Shown here: piece by piece, positions 37,047 through 46,293 of the stretch | How positions within the stretch are numbered: the stretch's first letter is position 1 | Layout of the letters: every line of letters begins with the position of its first letter | Assembly: GCF_007744255.1 (NCBI RefSeq) | Contig: NZ_CP036267.1 | Span: 1,905,541 to 1,969,540 of the forward strand | Length of the DNA: 64,000 nt | From: Thalassoglobus polymorphus | GTDB taxonomy: Bacteria; Planctomycetota; Planctomycetia; Planctomycetales; Planctomycetaceae | Direction: 5' to 3' | Notes under the pieces: model-generated | What the model saw: the letters and a program-made list of their open reading frames with translations, nothing else | What the model was told of the DNA's origin: nothing | The model's database searches: none | Position numbers and translations under genes: made by a program

Positions 37047-37627
37047 GGTCGTCTCTATTTTCCGTAGTCAACTCTTCAAACGGGAAGTTACCCTCAACCT
37101 CGAAACCTGACGAAAAAAACTAAGGTCAGTTTGACCAGCTTTTAGCAATCTGTCCACAGAAGTGTAAATTCAAACCAGACCGGCGTTCAAAACCGCTCAC
37201 CTGTCAACGTACACTCACCTGTCAACGTAATTGTATGTAAACTTCGGGAAGCCTGGACAGGATCTACAGCCCCTTCTTGGAGCGGAACCTGAATGAATCC
37301 GACATCTCAAGCCACAAGTTCGGTGCAAGCGGATGGGCTGCCCATAAAGAAAATCATGCGAAGAAGATTCTCCTCGCCGCTCAGGCCCCAAAAAGAATTT
37401 CAAGAGAGAATCTCAGCCCGACCAATGCACTCTTCAAAGCGAACGCAGTATCTCGCTCAAGTAGATCCAGTCTGTTCTCAACTCAATGAGGAGACGTACA
37501 TCAAAGCGAGAAAAACTCCCCGAAAAGCCCGCCGAACCAATCGGCTTGTCTAGCAAAAGGCAATGTGCAAAGGAGAAATTAGAACAGGTTTCACATCACC
37601 TGATCAGGTCAGGCAACGATCTGAATT
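37047..37627. other. Intergenic with two 16-bp direct repeats
   Basis: About 580 bp. It holds a 16-base direct repeat CTCACCTGTCAACGTA at 37196-37211 and 37214-37229 (18-base period). Open frames in the rest have no recognised family. No terminator or RNA was recognised. Confidence 0.4.
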
Positions 37628-38158
37628 TCAATTGGTGACCCGTGATCCGCCCGTGAATTTTGTGTTGACTTCGGTATACGCACTCAGGACAGCATAACTT
37701 GAGAAGGTTTCATTGAACTTCAATACAAATATCTCTGGACCGACAAAGACTGCAACAGATTGTGGGTTCAACATCGTCCATGCCCCGATCTTATCTGATC
37801 GAGACACCTTGTAGTTCTCGCCAAAATGCAACTTTAAAGTATCCGTATTACGCACCATCGTCCACGTAGTGTTTTCTAAAGTTTGTCGGGACTTGGCTAT
37901 TGGCCCGTTTGCCTCAATGACTTGATTCTTGAGCCTCGACAAAACCCTGTTGATTCGAACGATTTCTTTTACGTCACCATCTTGTGTCGCACTTCGAAGG
38001 GCAGCTTCCAAATCTTTCTGATATGCCGAGGCGGCTCTTGAAACCGCTTTCTTGTAAGCCTCACCCGCATTCACCGCACGTGGACTTTGTGGTAAATCGT
38101 CTTGGCCGTATGCAGTTGAGACAGCCACAAGAAACAAGCATAATCCGAAGAATCGCAT
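37628..38158 (-). CDS. Small secreted protein, unknown function
   Basis: A 176-residue protein with a signal peptide (MRFFGLCLFLVAVSTAYGQ), a helical segment of about residues 30-85 with many Lys, Ala and Glu (coiled-coil character, AYQKDLEAALRSATQDGDVKEIVRINRVL), and a beta-rich C-terminal half with TWTMVRNTDTLKLHFGENYKV. The pattern resembles planctomycete lipocalin-like secreted proteins but no family was identified. It is the last ordinary chromosomal gene before the probable integration boundary. Confidence 0.55.
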   Translation of the reverse strand: MRFFGLCLFLVAVSTAYGQDDLPQSPRAVNAGEAYKKAVSRAASAYQKDLEAALRSATQDGDVKEIVRINRVLSRLKNQVIEANGPIAKSRQTLENTTWTMVRNTDTLKLHFGENYKVSRSDKIGAWTMLNPQSVAVFVGPEIFVLKFNETFSSYAVLSAYTEVNTKFTGGSRVTN

Positions 38159-38233
38159 TGCAATACCCTTTTGAAGAAGTGTGGAGCAACACTTTTAAGC
38201 GGCGTCCACAAGAGAACGGCCCAGAAGAATTTA

Positions 38234-38312
38234 GAACTGATCCTGAAACTTGGAGCCTTTCACTCAAACGTTAAGAAAAGCAGCTATCCCAGAGGTTTTC
38301 GGACAGATTTTA
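38234..38312 (+). repeat. Repeat family B, decayed copy
   Basis: 79 bp. The left end AGAACTGATCC is intact and the right end has decayed (GGACAGATTTT). It lies 29 bp from the tRNA-like fragment. Confidence 0.7.
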
Positions 38313-38340
38313 GCATATCCAGTAAACCGAAAGAATCAAA

Positions 38341-38360
38341 TAGCCGAGGGGGGACTCGAA
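38341..38360 (-). other. tRNA 3'-end fragment, probable attachment-site core
   Basis: On the minus strand the 20 bases read TTCGAGTCCCCCCTCGGCTA. This is the layout of a tRNA T-loop, 3' T-stem and 3' acceptor strand, with nothing tRNA-like before it. Integrases of the tyrosine family often use exactly this part of a tRNA gene and leave a copy at the far end of the inserted element. In this orientation the inserted DNA would lie to the right, and the intact tRNA gene would lie beyond it on the minus strand, outside this window. The tRNA identity is not known. Confidence 0.5.
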
Positions 38361-38402
38361 TAAGTGATTAAAACCTTGGTTTTTATCATATTTTGAAAGT
38401 AG

Positions 38403-38423
38403 AGTGACCACAATAGTGACCAC
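38403..38423 (+). repeat. Direct repeats AGTGACCAC next to the att-like core
   Basis: Two copies of AGTGACCAC separated by three bases (12-base period), 43 bp from the tRNA-like fragment. Short direct repeats beside a core site are typical of integrase arm sites. Confidence 0.4.
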
Positions 38424-39131
38424 TTGCAGTCCAGGACTGGTCAAAGATTGATGATACCTAGTTTGGCGATGAGGAGGTCTTTACGGAAGGCGTTTTCTCG
38501 GAGTGTGGCGGCGAGGTTCTTGGCCCCCATTGTCATCACGACTCAGGTTTGCGAGATGTCGCTGGACATTAGCGCAGATTTGTTGTGTTCAGCCATGTGT
38601 CCGCTGCCTTCGCTTGTACAACGTCTTGGCCGATTGAATCGATATGCCGCAGAACAATCCGAACCGAAACCAGCCTTTTGTTTTCCGTTTTCCGGATACC
38701 CCTATCACGAACATGATGCTCCAGAACATCTGCAGGCATCCGAGCAAATGATTATTGAATTGAAGGAACTGCCTTGCAGCCAGTTGATGCTGGGAGAGTA
38801 TGTTGAGCGACTGCAATCGAACGAGGAACTCCCAGAGTATTCCGCGTGGTTAGATGGTGGTTGGATCAGTGAACCGATGCCTGCCCGTGAAGGGGACAAC
38901 AGCATTACATTGGTTCGTGAAGAAGACGTGCCTGTCGACAAACGACTCGCGAATGGTAACTATTGCAAGGAAGATATTATTCCACTGACGATTCCAATGC
39001 TCTTTCAATCGGGCTTCAATTTCACCGCTCGCGTTGCAGGCTATCCCATAGCGCCAGCCGGGACTGTGGAGTACGATTGGGACGAGGCCAGTACAAGCGG
39101 AAAGGGGGCCCAATGGCTAAGAAGAAAATAA
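38424..39131 (+). pseudogene. cas3: cas3 helicase remnant (C-terminal part only)
   Basis: 235 residues that match the end of Cas3. Helicase motif V/VI regions are clear (VITTQVCEMSLDISADLL, LVQRLGRLNRY), followed by the C-terminal domain to the stop at 39131. The HD nuclease domain and motifs I to IV, about 500 residues, are absent. The first 26 residues of the frame look unlike Cas3, so the homology starts near 38500. Upstream lies the tRNA-like fragment and a family-B repeat, so the front was probably removed by a rearrangement at that boundary. The gene overlaps cas8 by 19 bases as in an intact operon. Without Cas3 nuclease the locus should not destroy targets by itself. Confidence 0.8.
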
Positions 39132-40819
39132 AGAAGGAGCCAGAGCACCGACTCAAAAACGGACTGACCTGGAACTTGCACGATCCCGGCATGGGAATGC
39201 TCGAGCGAGCTGGACTGGCGGCGTTGTACATGTCGCTACGTGCTGCTGAAGAGTTGGGAGTAAGTAAGGACTTGGAGCCACTCTTCTGGAACGATGACGA
39301 TCTGACGCCAGAAAGTGTGACCATTCGCACCCAGACCACAGATGCCGAAGCACTGCAAAAGCTCTTCGAATGGGCCTGGCAGGCGCGCGATGGGGTGCTG
39401 TATTTGCCTGCGATTCATCGCACTCTTAAAGATCGCGACAATCTGCACCTTCGAGTAGATCACCACAATGGAATCCTCAACACATTTCTTCAACATAAAA
39501 CGAGCCGTTTAGGTAGTGGGCAAAAAACTCAAGTTGTCCATACGATCGTTATGCTTGACGAAGACCAAAGCATTGAAATTTCATATCAGAATCTGTGTTT
39601 TGTAAAAGCGCACGAAGATGCGAAAGAGATCGTCGATGCAAACGGATGTTTAAAAGCAAAAGCCCGACTCTCTAGTTGGGTAAATCCCGGATCCGCGAAT
39701 CGATATCCAACAGATGCATCTAGTTGGAAATTGAAACCGTGTCGTGGTCTATCTACGATTGCAGTGCTTTGGATGCTGACTCCCATTTCCTGTGTCTTTA
39801 ATCGTTTCCACAAAGAACGCACAGCGTGGTCAATCATCATACCGGACGTTCGCGATTTGGAAGAATTTGAACAGGGGCGGCTTAGTCCTTTTGTCTCTTC
39901 AGATCTTCGCCAATCTGAAGTTGCCAGTCTGAGTGACGCGGGTCTGAGGTTTCTTTCGACATACGCCACTCAAACGACTCGCAATGAGTTGGAATCAGGT
40001 TGTCGGGTAATCGCGATGGGAAAGGTTGGCTACTATCAGAGCCAGAGTATTCGTAAAGGTGTAGTCGATGTTCCTGCCAACGCGAGAACGATACGTCGAT
40101 ATCGAATCCTGACGAAGCACCTTGGCAACAGTTGGATACGGCGCAGTCATGAGGAAACGAAATCGTCAAAAAAGAAGAAATCAGATGACGAACCACAAGC
40201 TTCTGGCTTTCTGAGCGTCCCGACTGTGCGAGGTCGAATCACTGACAATCTCATCAAATCTCATCCATGGTATGTCGACCTGACCGTTCCTCCCCAATGG
40301 GACAGGGGTGCGTTGGACCGACAACGAAAAAGACAACCAGGCAAATCCGTTGAACGACTTTGGTTCAACAATCTTCAACGCTATCAAAGGAAAGCACTTA
40401 TGGAACTCATTCGTGAAGACGACATGTGGGATGATCCCTCCGATCGCGAATTCATCGAAGCGTTTTGGGAAACATTAGCCGCATTGTATTACAGAGAAAA
40501 AGAAGCTGTTGACCGAGGAGGAAGTCGCTCCTGGAGTGATCGAATTGAGGATCTGAATGAAGACATTCGGCGAGAAATCACAAGAGCCAAGACGGGCTCC
40601 TTACTTCGTCAGACTCTCACAGAGTTGTTCTCACGACCAGTCAAAAAATTCCGCTCAGCTCACGTTCGTAATAATCCTGGTCTCATCTGGAAGCTAATTG
40701 ATCGTGATTGGAAACGTGGACGCGACCTCGCTCTTCTCGCCCTGGCAAGCTACCAGAGCAAAGAAAAACGCGAAACAAGTCAATCAACAGAAACTCAAAC
40801 CGCAACCTCAAATTCTTGA
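39113..40819 (+). CDS. cas8: Cas8-type large subunit, I-MYXAN (Csx13/DevT-like)
   Basis: A 568-residue protein beginning MAKKKIKKEPEHRL and GLTWNLHDPGMGMLERAGLAALYM, the N-terminal pattern of Csx13/DevT, the large subunit of the Myxococcus-type I CRISPR effector. In this class the large subunit recognises the PAM and stabilises the complex. The C-terminal third is basic and helical (KTGSLLRQTLTELFSRPVKKFRS), like a small-subunit region. It starts at ATG 39113, inside the tail of cas3, and is followed 13 bp later by cas7. The name by subtype is inferred from sequence character and neighbours. Confidence 0.8.
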   Translation: MAKKKIKKEPEHRLKNGLTWNLHDPGMGMLERAGLAALYMSLRAAEELGVSKDLEPLFWNDDDLTPESVTIRTQTTDAEALQKLFEWAWQARDGVLYLPAIHRTLKDRDNLHLRVDHHNGILNTFLQHKTSRLGSGQKTQVVHTIVMLDEDQSIEISYQNLCFVKAHEDAKEIVDANGCLKAKARLSSWVNPGSANRYPTDASSWKLKPCRGLSTIAVLWMLTPISCVFNRFHKERTAWSIIIPDVRDLEEFEQGRLSPFVSSDLRQSEVASLSDAGLRFLSTYATQTTRNELESGCRVIAMGKVGYYQSQSIRKGVVDVPANARTIRRYRILTKHLGNSWIRRSHEETKSSKKKKSDDEPQASGFLSVPTVRGRITDNLIKSHPWYVDLTVPPQWDRGALDRQRKRQPGKSVERLWFNNLQRYQRKALMELIREDDMWDDPSDREFIEAFWETLAALYYREKEAVDRGGSRSWSDRIEDLNEDIRREITRAKTGSLLRQTLTELFSRPVKKFRSAHVRNNPGLIWKLIDRDWKRGRDLALLALASYQSKEKRETSQSTETQTATSNS

Positions 40820-40831
40820 ACGGAGAAAACT

Positions 40832-41704
40832 ATGAGTCTACACGTTTTTGGCACTGTTCTGACGACCCGCGCCATCGCCGCAAACAATCGAGGCGAAAAC
40901 GATGGGAATGCGACGACGCTCCAGAAGGTAATTCGAGATGGAGACCTCTGCACGACCGTCAGCAGTGAAGCGATTCGCTACGCAATTCGAGAGAGTTGGA
41001 TGGAATCTGATGGAATTGAATTAAATCGATCTGTCTCACACCACGGGAGCGAATGGTCTGACAAGGAATTCAAAAAGGGCTGGGAGAAATTCATCGACAA
41101 TGATGTCCTCGGCTTCATGCATGCCAAAAAGGAAACGAATAGTCGACGAGGTATTCTGGAAATTGGCCGCGCTTTGAGTTTGACACCATGGCCGGGGACT
41201 GTCTCCGCCAATTTCTCTTCTCCTGGTTCCAATCCAGGCGTCTCACATGCTAACCCGATCCCCTATGCAGCAGAGATGCACGATACGCGTTATCAGTACA
41301 CTTTTGCGATGACCCCAGAATCGCTGGAAGGCAAGAACAAAATAGACCGCACCAAGAATACTTTAAATGCGCTGTTAAACCTTCGACGCGTGGGAGGAAA
41401 CCATTCGCGATATCTCTACGACTTCTCCCCCGAAGCCGTCATTCTGCGTGTTACGCAGGACCCGGCTCCACGCATCATGTTTAGCTTTGACGAGAATGAG
41501 CGAGGCGAAATTTCGATGAATAAGCTCCTGCGACGTATGCAAGGAGATGAACCAGATATCGATCCGGAAGAAGTCATCATCGGAACGGCCGTCGACGGTA
41601 TTCTCGGTGAGGAACAGGCGAAAGAGCTGGGAGCAACACTGTTTCCAGGCGTCAAAGCTGCCTTCTCAGAAGCGATGAATCGAATCGAAAGTAAACTCAA
41701 ATGA
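40832..41704 (+). CDS. cas7: Cas7 backbone protein, DevR/Cst2 family
   Basis: A 290-residue RAMP-type backbone protein that coats the crRNA guide. It begins MSLHVFGTVLTTRAIAANNRGENDGNATTLQ and has SSEAIRYAIRE, the DevR/Cst2/Cas7 pattern (TIGR-type Cst2/DevR), with a glycine- and arginine-containing region (LRRVGGNHSRYLYDFSPEAVILRVT) about residue 180. Multiple copies form the helical backbone of the Cascade complex. It overlaps cas5 by four bases (ATGA). Confidence 0.9.
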   Translation: MSLHVFGTVLTTRAIAANNRGENDGNATTLQKVIRDGDLCTTVSSEAIRYAIRESWMESDGIELNRSVSHHGSEWSDKEFKKGWEKFIDNDVLGFMHAKKETNSRRGILEIGRALSLTPWPGTVSANFSSPGSNPGVSHANPIPYAAEMHDTRYQYTFAMTPESLEGKNKIDRTKNTLNALLNLRRVGGNHSRYLYDFSPEAVILRVTQDPAPRIMFSFDENERGEISMNKLLRRMQGDEPDIDPEEVIIGTAVDGILGEEQAKELGATLFPGVKAAFSEAMNRIESKLK

Positions 41705-42336
41705 TGCAGTCTTTTGAGCCAGAACTCTGCTTGCGAGTCGAAGTTCCTATTTGCGCATTTCGCCCCTACGAATCCCGTGAGTATCAGGATACACATCCCT
41801 TACCGCCGCCATCAGCGGTCTATGGAATGCTGCTGTCTTTTCTCGGTGTACAACGTGAGGAGAAATCTCGCCATGCTGGAATCGGCCTCGCCCTTGCGAT
41901 CGAGTCAGAACCTTCGCGTTCTCGTGTTTTCCGAAAGCTCAGGAGAGGGAAAGATCTGGAAGACATTCGACCGGACTATCAAGATCTCTTAGTTGGACTC
42001 AATCTTTGGGTTTGGATTGCCACAGCCAAAGATCAGTCTAATCCAAGTCTACCGATAGCGATTGCGGATGCACTCACACATCCCGAAATGGTCATGCGTT
42101 CAGGAGGGCTGTCGTTGGGAGAAAGCAGTTATCTCGTTGACTCCGTGACACGAGAATGCCCCGACGAACAAGCTGAACTCACTTTTTTGATCCCGGACCA
42201 AAAGGGCTTCCACAATCTTCCGGTATGGATTGACCATGCTACAAACAGTCGACGCCGAGAGCGGTTTCGATTTGACCAACTACCCGTCACGCAAGGACGC
42301 GATCAGGCATGGATAACTGTTGAACCAACTCCGTGA
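41701..42336 (+). CDS. cas5: Cas5, DevS-like (I-MYXAN)
   Basis: A 211-residue RAMP protein: ELCLRVEVPICAFRPYESREYQDTHPLPPPSAVYGMLLSFLGV is the N-terminal signature of Cas5 and of DevS from the Myxococcus dev operon. Cas5 caps the 5' handle of crRNA in the effector complex. In some subtypes Cas5 also processes the crRNA; that is possible here because no cas6 was found. It is translationally coupled to cas7 by a four-base overlap. Confidence 0.85.
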   Translation: MMQSFEPELCLRVEVPICAFRPYESREYQDTHPLPPPSAVYGMLLSFLGVQREEKSRHAGIGLALAIESEPSRSRVFRKLRRGKDLEDIRPDYQDLLVGLNLWVWIATAKDQSNPSLPIAIADALTHPEMVMRSGGLSLGESSYLVDSVTRECPDEQAELTFLIPDQKGFHNLPVWIDHATNSRRRERFRFDQLPVTQGRDQAWITVEPTP

Positions 42337-42354
42337 ATTTTTTTGGACAGGGCC

Positions 42355-43995
42355 ATGAACGATTCTCCTCCACTCCGAGTAATGGCACTTCACGCTTTGC
42401 TCTACTGCGAGCGGCTTTTCTATCTCGAAGAGGTCGAAGAGATTCGAGTGGCCAATGATCGGGTTTATGCCGGGCGGCAGTTGCATGCGGAGCGACTGCC
42501 GTTGGATGATGAGACGCCGGAGATTCGGGAACTCGATGTCGCCAGCGAGGAATGGGGGATCTACGGTAAGCTCGATGCCGTTCGTCGGCGCGATGGGAAC
42601 TGGGTCGTCTATGAGCATAAAAAAGGGCGTTCCAATCTGGACGATAACAAACGACCGCTTCCCTGGCCTAGCGACCGTATCCAGCTTATTGCTTATGCAG
42701 TCCTCGCAAGTGAATCGTTGGGAGAACCGATTTCTCAAGGGCGAATCCGTTATCACGCGAATAATAAAACCGCGTTTGTCGAGATTGATGAGATCGCTCG
42801 TCAAGATCTCATCGACGCAGTAAACAGAGCGCAGGCGTTACGTAAAAAAACAACACGACCGCCCGTAACCGAAAATGATCGCTTATGCGTGAAGTGTTCG
42901 TTGGCACCAGTCTGTCTTCCGGAAGAAGAAAGGCTGCAAGAGCCTGACGAGAATCGCATCGCGATTCCATTGCCATCCAATAGGGAACGGCACACTCTAC
43001 ACGTCGCTGCGAGAAAGGCCTACGTTTCCCGGAGCAGCGCATCTCTTCTAGTGAAGCTGGAAGACGAAAAGCAGAAAGTCCCGGTCAGTCAGGTTGACTC
43101 CATCGTGATTCACGGCCACGCTCAAATCACGACGCAGGCACTTCATTTGTGCGCCTATAAAAACATCCCCATTCACTGGATTTCCTACGGAGGTAAATTC
43201 CTGGCAGGGACGACCTATTCCGCTGGTCGTGTCCAACAGCGAATCCGTCAGTTCGAAGCATTGACGGACCACGAAATGTGTGTCTCACTGTCACGGATTC
43301 TGCTACATGCCAAGATAGAAATGCAGCTAAAATATTTGTTACGAGCGACGCGGAATAACCAAACTGCCAGGACAAATTGTGAGCAGAACATCGCACATAT
43401 TCGCGAATGTCTCCGTAAATTAGCCCAAGCGGAATCACTAGAGACAATGCGTGGATTGGAAGGGATTGCAGCCAAGTCTTACTTCGCATCTATTCCGCAG
43501 ATACTTTCCAGCCGGGTCCCTCAATCACTTCTCCCCCACGGCCGAAGTAAACATCCACCTCGTGATCCGTTTAATAGTTTACTCAGCTTCGGATACAGCA
43601 TGCTTTTCAATGCCGTTCATCGCAGCATTATTACAGTTGGACTAGATCCCGCATTTGGCTTTTTGCATCAACCTCGCTCAGCAGCTCCTCCATTGGTCAT
43701 GGACTTGATGGAGTTATTTCGCGTTCTTCTAGTTGATATGCCACTGGTAGGAAGCTTCAATCGAGGACAATGGAGCGAGGACGACTTCAAAAGAACAAAG
43801 TCGCATGTTTGGCTGACTGATGAAGGTCGCAAGAAAGCGATTTCTCTATTTGAAAGCCGAATGGATGAAACTTCCCAGCATCCTCATACAGGTCGGGCAA
43901 TGACGTACATCCGGCTGGTCGAACTGGAAGCGCGCTTATTGGAGAAGGAGTGGACTGGAACCGCAGGACTATTTGGGCAACTTCGAATCCGCTGA
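42355..43995 (+). CDS. cas4-cas1: Cas4-Cas1 fusion protein
   Basis: A 546-residue adaptation protein. Residues 1-190 are Cas4 (RecB-like exonuclease): LLYCERLFYLEEV, GKLDAVRRRDGNWVVYEHKKG (D..E.K active site) and a C-terminal CVKCSLAPVC iron-sulfur motif. Residues about 205-546 are Cas1 integrase: SQVDSIVIHGHAQITTQALHLCAYKNIPIHWIS, the acidic and His ligands LEGIAAKSYF, FGFLHQPRSA and PLVMDLMELFR. Such fusions occur in Myxococcus-type and I-G loci and couple PAM trimming by Cas4 to spacer integration. ATG 42355 is preferred over TTG 42343. Confidence 0.9.
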   Translation: MNDSPPLRVMALHALLYCERLFYLEEVEEIRVANDRVYAGRQLHAERLPLDDETPEIRELDVASEEWGIYGKLDAVRRRDGNWVVYEHKKGRSNLDDNKRPLPWPSDRIQLIAYAVLASESLGEPISQGRIRYHANNKTAFVEIDEIARQDLIDAVNRAQALRKKTTRPPVTENDRLCVKCSLAPVCLPEEERLQEPDENRIAIPLPSNRERHTLHVAARKAYVSRSSASLLVKLEDEKQKVPVSQVDSIVIHGHAQITTQALHLCAYKNIPIHWISYGGKFLAGTTYSAGRVQQRIRQFEALTDHEMCVSLSRILLHAKIEMQLKYLLRATRNNQTARTNCEQNIAHIRECLRKLAQAESLETMRGLEGIAAKSYFASIPQILSSRVPQSLLPHGRSKHPPRDPFNSLLSFGYSMLFNAVHRSIITVGLDPAFGFLHQPRSAAPPLVMDLMELFRVLLVDMPLVGSFNRGQWSEDDFKRTKSHVWLTDEGRKKAISLFESRMDETSQHPHTGRAMTYIRLVELEARLLEKEWTGTAGLFGQLRIR

Positions 43996-44033
43996 CAGGA
44001 GAAAGCTGATCGACCTCAACGACGAGATCTGTC

Positions 44034-44324
44034 ATGAAAACTTGGTATCTAATCGCATATGATGTTCGTGATCCGAAACGCCTGCGTCATGTCTCTAAAA
44101 AACTTGAAGCCTATGGTAGCCGAATTCAATACAGTATTTTTCGCTGTCGCGTCGACGCCGAAACACTCGCAAAATTACGTTGGGAACTCTCAGAGATCTT
44201 GGACACGATCGATAGCCTGCTGGTCATCCCAATATGCACGAAATGCGCTGGCAAAGTCCCGGTTCATTCCACTCCTGACCAGCATGGTTGGGCCGATGAC
44301 CCACCAACGTTTCAAATTCTTTGA
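44034..44324 (+). CDS. cas2: Cas2 adaptation protein
   Basis: A 96-residue ferredoxin-fold protein with the N-terminal strand KTWYLIAYDVRDPKRLRHVSK, including the conserved Asp and DPKR, and GSRIQYSIFRCRV. Cas2 forms the dimer that holds two Cas1 dimers during spacer integration. It ends 268 bp before the first CRISPR repeat. It is the last gene of the operon. Confidence 0.95.
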   Translation: MKTWYLIAYDVRDPKRLRHVSKKLEAYGSRIQYSIFRCRVDAETLAKLRWELSEILDTIDSLLVIPICTKCAGKVPVHSTPDQHGWADDPPTFQIL

Positions 44325-44592
44325 ATCATGTATGATGTCGTGGTCGATGAATTCGCATCACTGATGAATGCAACATGTTGCAATTACGAAGGTTATCAGT
44401 AATAGCCTGCGACGAGAACCATGATCCCAGTTAGCGTTTTCGTAAATCCGTGTTGTGAAATGTGTTGTTCCATAGGATAAGCTGGCTGCAAATTTCTGGA
44501 TTGTTCTTTGGCAATTAATTTATATGGGAAAGTGGGATGCATGATACGCCGCGACATAACCTCTTGCAGGTTTTAAGGTTAGGGAGGTCGTT
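44325..44592 (+). promoter_or_regulatory. CRISPR leader
   Basis: A 268-bp AT-rich stretch between cas2 and the first repeat, with sequences such as GGCAATTAATTTATATGGG. By position it is the leader that holds the array promoter and the integration anchor. No coding frame was found in it. Confidence 0.6.
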
Positions 44593-46194
44593 GTGATTCT
44601 ACCGATGACGCCGTAAGGCGTTGAGCACAATATGAGCCATTTGCTTTTCGCAAGCCGAGGAGTGTGATTCTACCGATGACGCCGTAAGGCGTTGAGCACA
44701 CAGTGAGAGAATCAGGAGGGTTATGAGTGTCTTCATTGTGATTCTACCGATGACGCCGTAAGGCGTTGAGCACTCTTAGCCTCCTTTTCTTCTTCCTTAC
44801 TGTACCACGTGATTCTACCGATGACGCCGTAAGGCGTTGAGCACTCGTAAGCAACGCGACGACCGTTGACCGTCTTGAAACGTGATTCTACCGATGACGC
44901 CGTAAGGCGTTGAGCACTAAGCCTCCAGAGTCGATCCGTCGTAGCTCACCGTGTGATTCTACCGATGACGCCGTAAGGCGTTGAGCACTGTCAATATCCG
45001 ATGTAGTCTTGCCAATACCTTCAAGTGATTCTACCGATGACGCCGTAAGGCGTTGAGCACAGAGAGATGGAGGAACACCAAGCCTTAGACACCTGTGATT
45101 CTACCGATGACGCCGTAAGGCGTTGAGCACAATGGATCGGAGAGGCGACGGAGAAAACAGCGAGTCGTGATTCTACCGATGACGCCGTAAGGCGTTGAGC
45201 ACTCCTGGTTTTTGTTGCCGTTGTGGCGGAAGTAGATCGTGATTCTACCGATGACGCCGTAAGGCGTTGAGCACCCGAAGATTCCCAAGCAATACCTACA
45301 AACACAGCAGTGATTCTACCGATGACGCCGTAAGGCGTTGAGCACCGCCAGAGGCGATTGCACAAGCACTCGTGATTCTACCGATGACGCCGTAAGGCGT
45401 TGAGCACACAAAACGTACTGCACTCATAGAGGAAATGTGTCTAGTGATTCTACCGATGACGCCGTAAGGCGTTGAGCACTTGAGACGGTTGATATCTCCG
45501 ATCAGATCACCATGTCGTGATTCTACCGATGACGCCGTAAGGCGTTGAGCACTTCTTCCTGATGTCAGATTCGTTCATCCAGAGAAGGTGATTCTTCCGA
45601 TGACGCCGTAAGGCGTTGAGCACATCTCCGCATTGACGAGCATGATCACGATTTCGAGTGATTCTTCCGATGACGCCGTAAGGCGTTGAGCACGGGAATT
45701 CAGCGAAGAGGATCGCAAGGAGCACCGCGTGATTCTTCCGATGACGCCGTAAGGCGTTGAGCACGTTTGGAACCACGGATTTCATCGTGCCGGCAGAAGG
45801 TGATTCTTCCGATGACGCCGTAAGGCGTTGAGCACAAAGGTTCTCCGGCGTAGGAGCCTTTCGTGTGGCTCGTGATTCTTCCGATGACGCCGTAAGGCGT
45901 TGAGCACTCCAGACGATCAATGAATCAGACATTGAAAGCCAGGTGATTCTTCCGATGACGCCGTAAGGCGTTGAGCACATAAGAGCAGCAACCGGGGGCG
46001 ACCCCTATGAATCCTGTGATTCTTCCGATGACGCCGTAAGGCGTTGAGCACATAGTCGGTTCAACAAAACCTTGCTGTGGTAACTGGTGATTCTTCCGAT
46101 GACGCCGTAAGGCGTTGAGCACTTTGAGTGCATCTAACCCCAACCCACCAAACAAGTTGTGATTCTTCCGATGACGCCGTAAGGCGTTGAGCAC
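44593..46194 (+). CRISPR. CRISPR array, 23 repeats of 36 bp
   Basis: 23 near-identical 36-bp repeats (starting GTGATTCT, ending GTTGAGCAC) and 22 spacers, 34-38 bp except one of 26 bp (45346-45371). The repeat contains a 6-bp stem GACGCC/GGCGTT with a GTAA loop, a GNRA-type tetraloop. Read on the plus strand, a cut at the stem base would leave an 8-base 5' handle ending GAGCAC, which fits class-1 processing. Repeats 1-14 read CTACCG near the start and repeats 15-23 read CTTCCG. The last repeat (46159-46194) shows no decay. Confidence 0.98.
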
Positions 46195-46293
46195 TGGAAA
46201 ATTGCTGGCAGAGTAATTGTCAATTGTTGACGGGGCGGCAAAAAGTCTGGTGGTTGGAGTTGTGTCGATTTGGTTTCGCAGTAAATTCGCGTC

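Noticed and set aside
37293-37553. A basic 86-residue frame (MNPTSQATSSVQADG...) as a gene
   Set aside because: No ribosome-binding sequence, no family resemblance, and a skewed Arg/Lys/Ser composition as in chance frames.
45021-46194. Several open frames across the CRISPR array on the minus strand with repeated CSTPYGVIGRIT or LNALRRHRKNH segments
   Set aside because: They are produced by translating the repeats and spacers, whose length keeps a frame open by chance.
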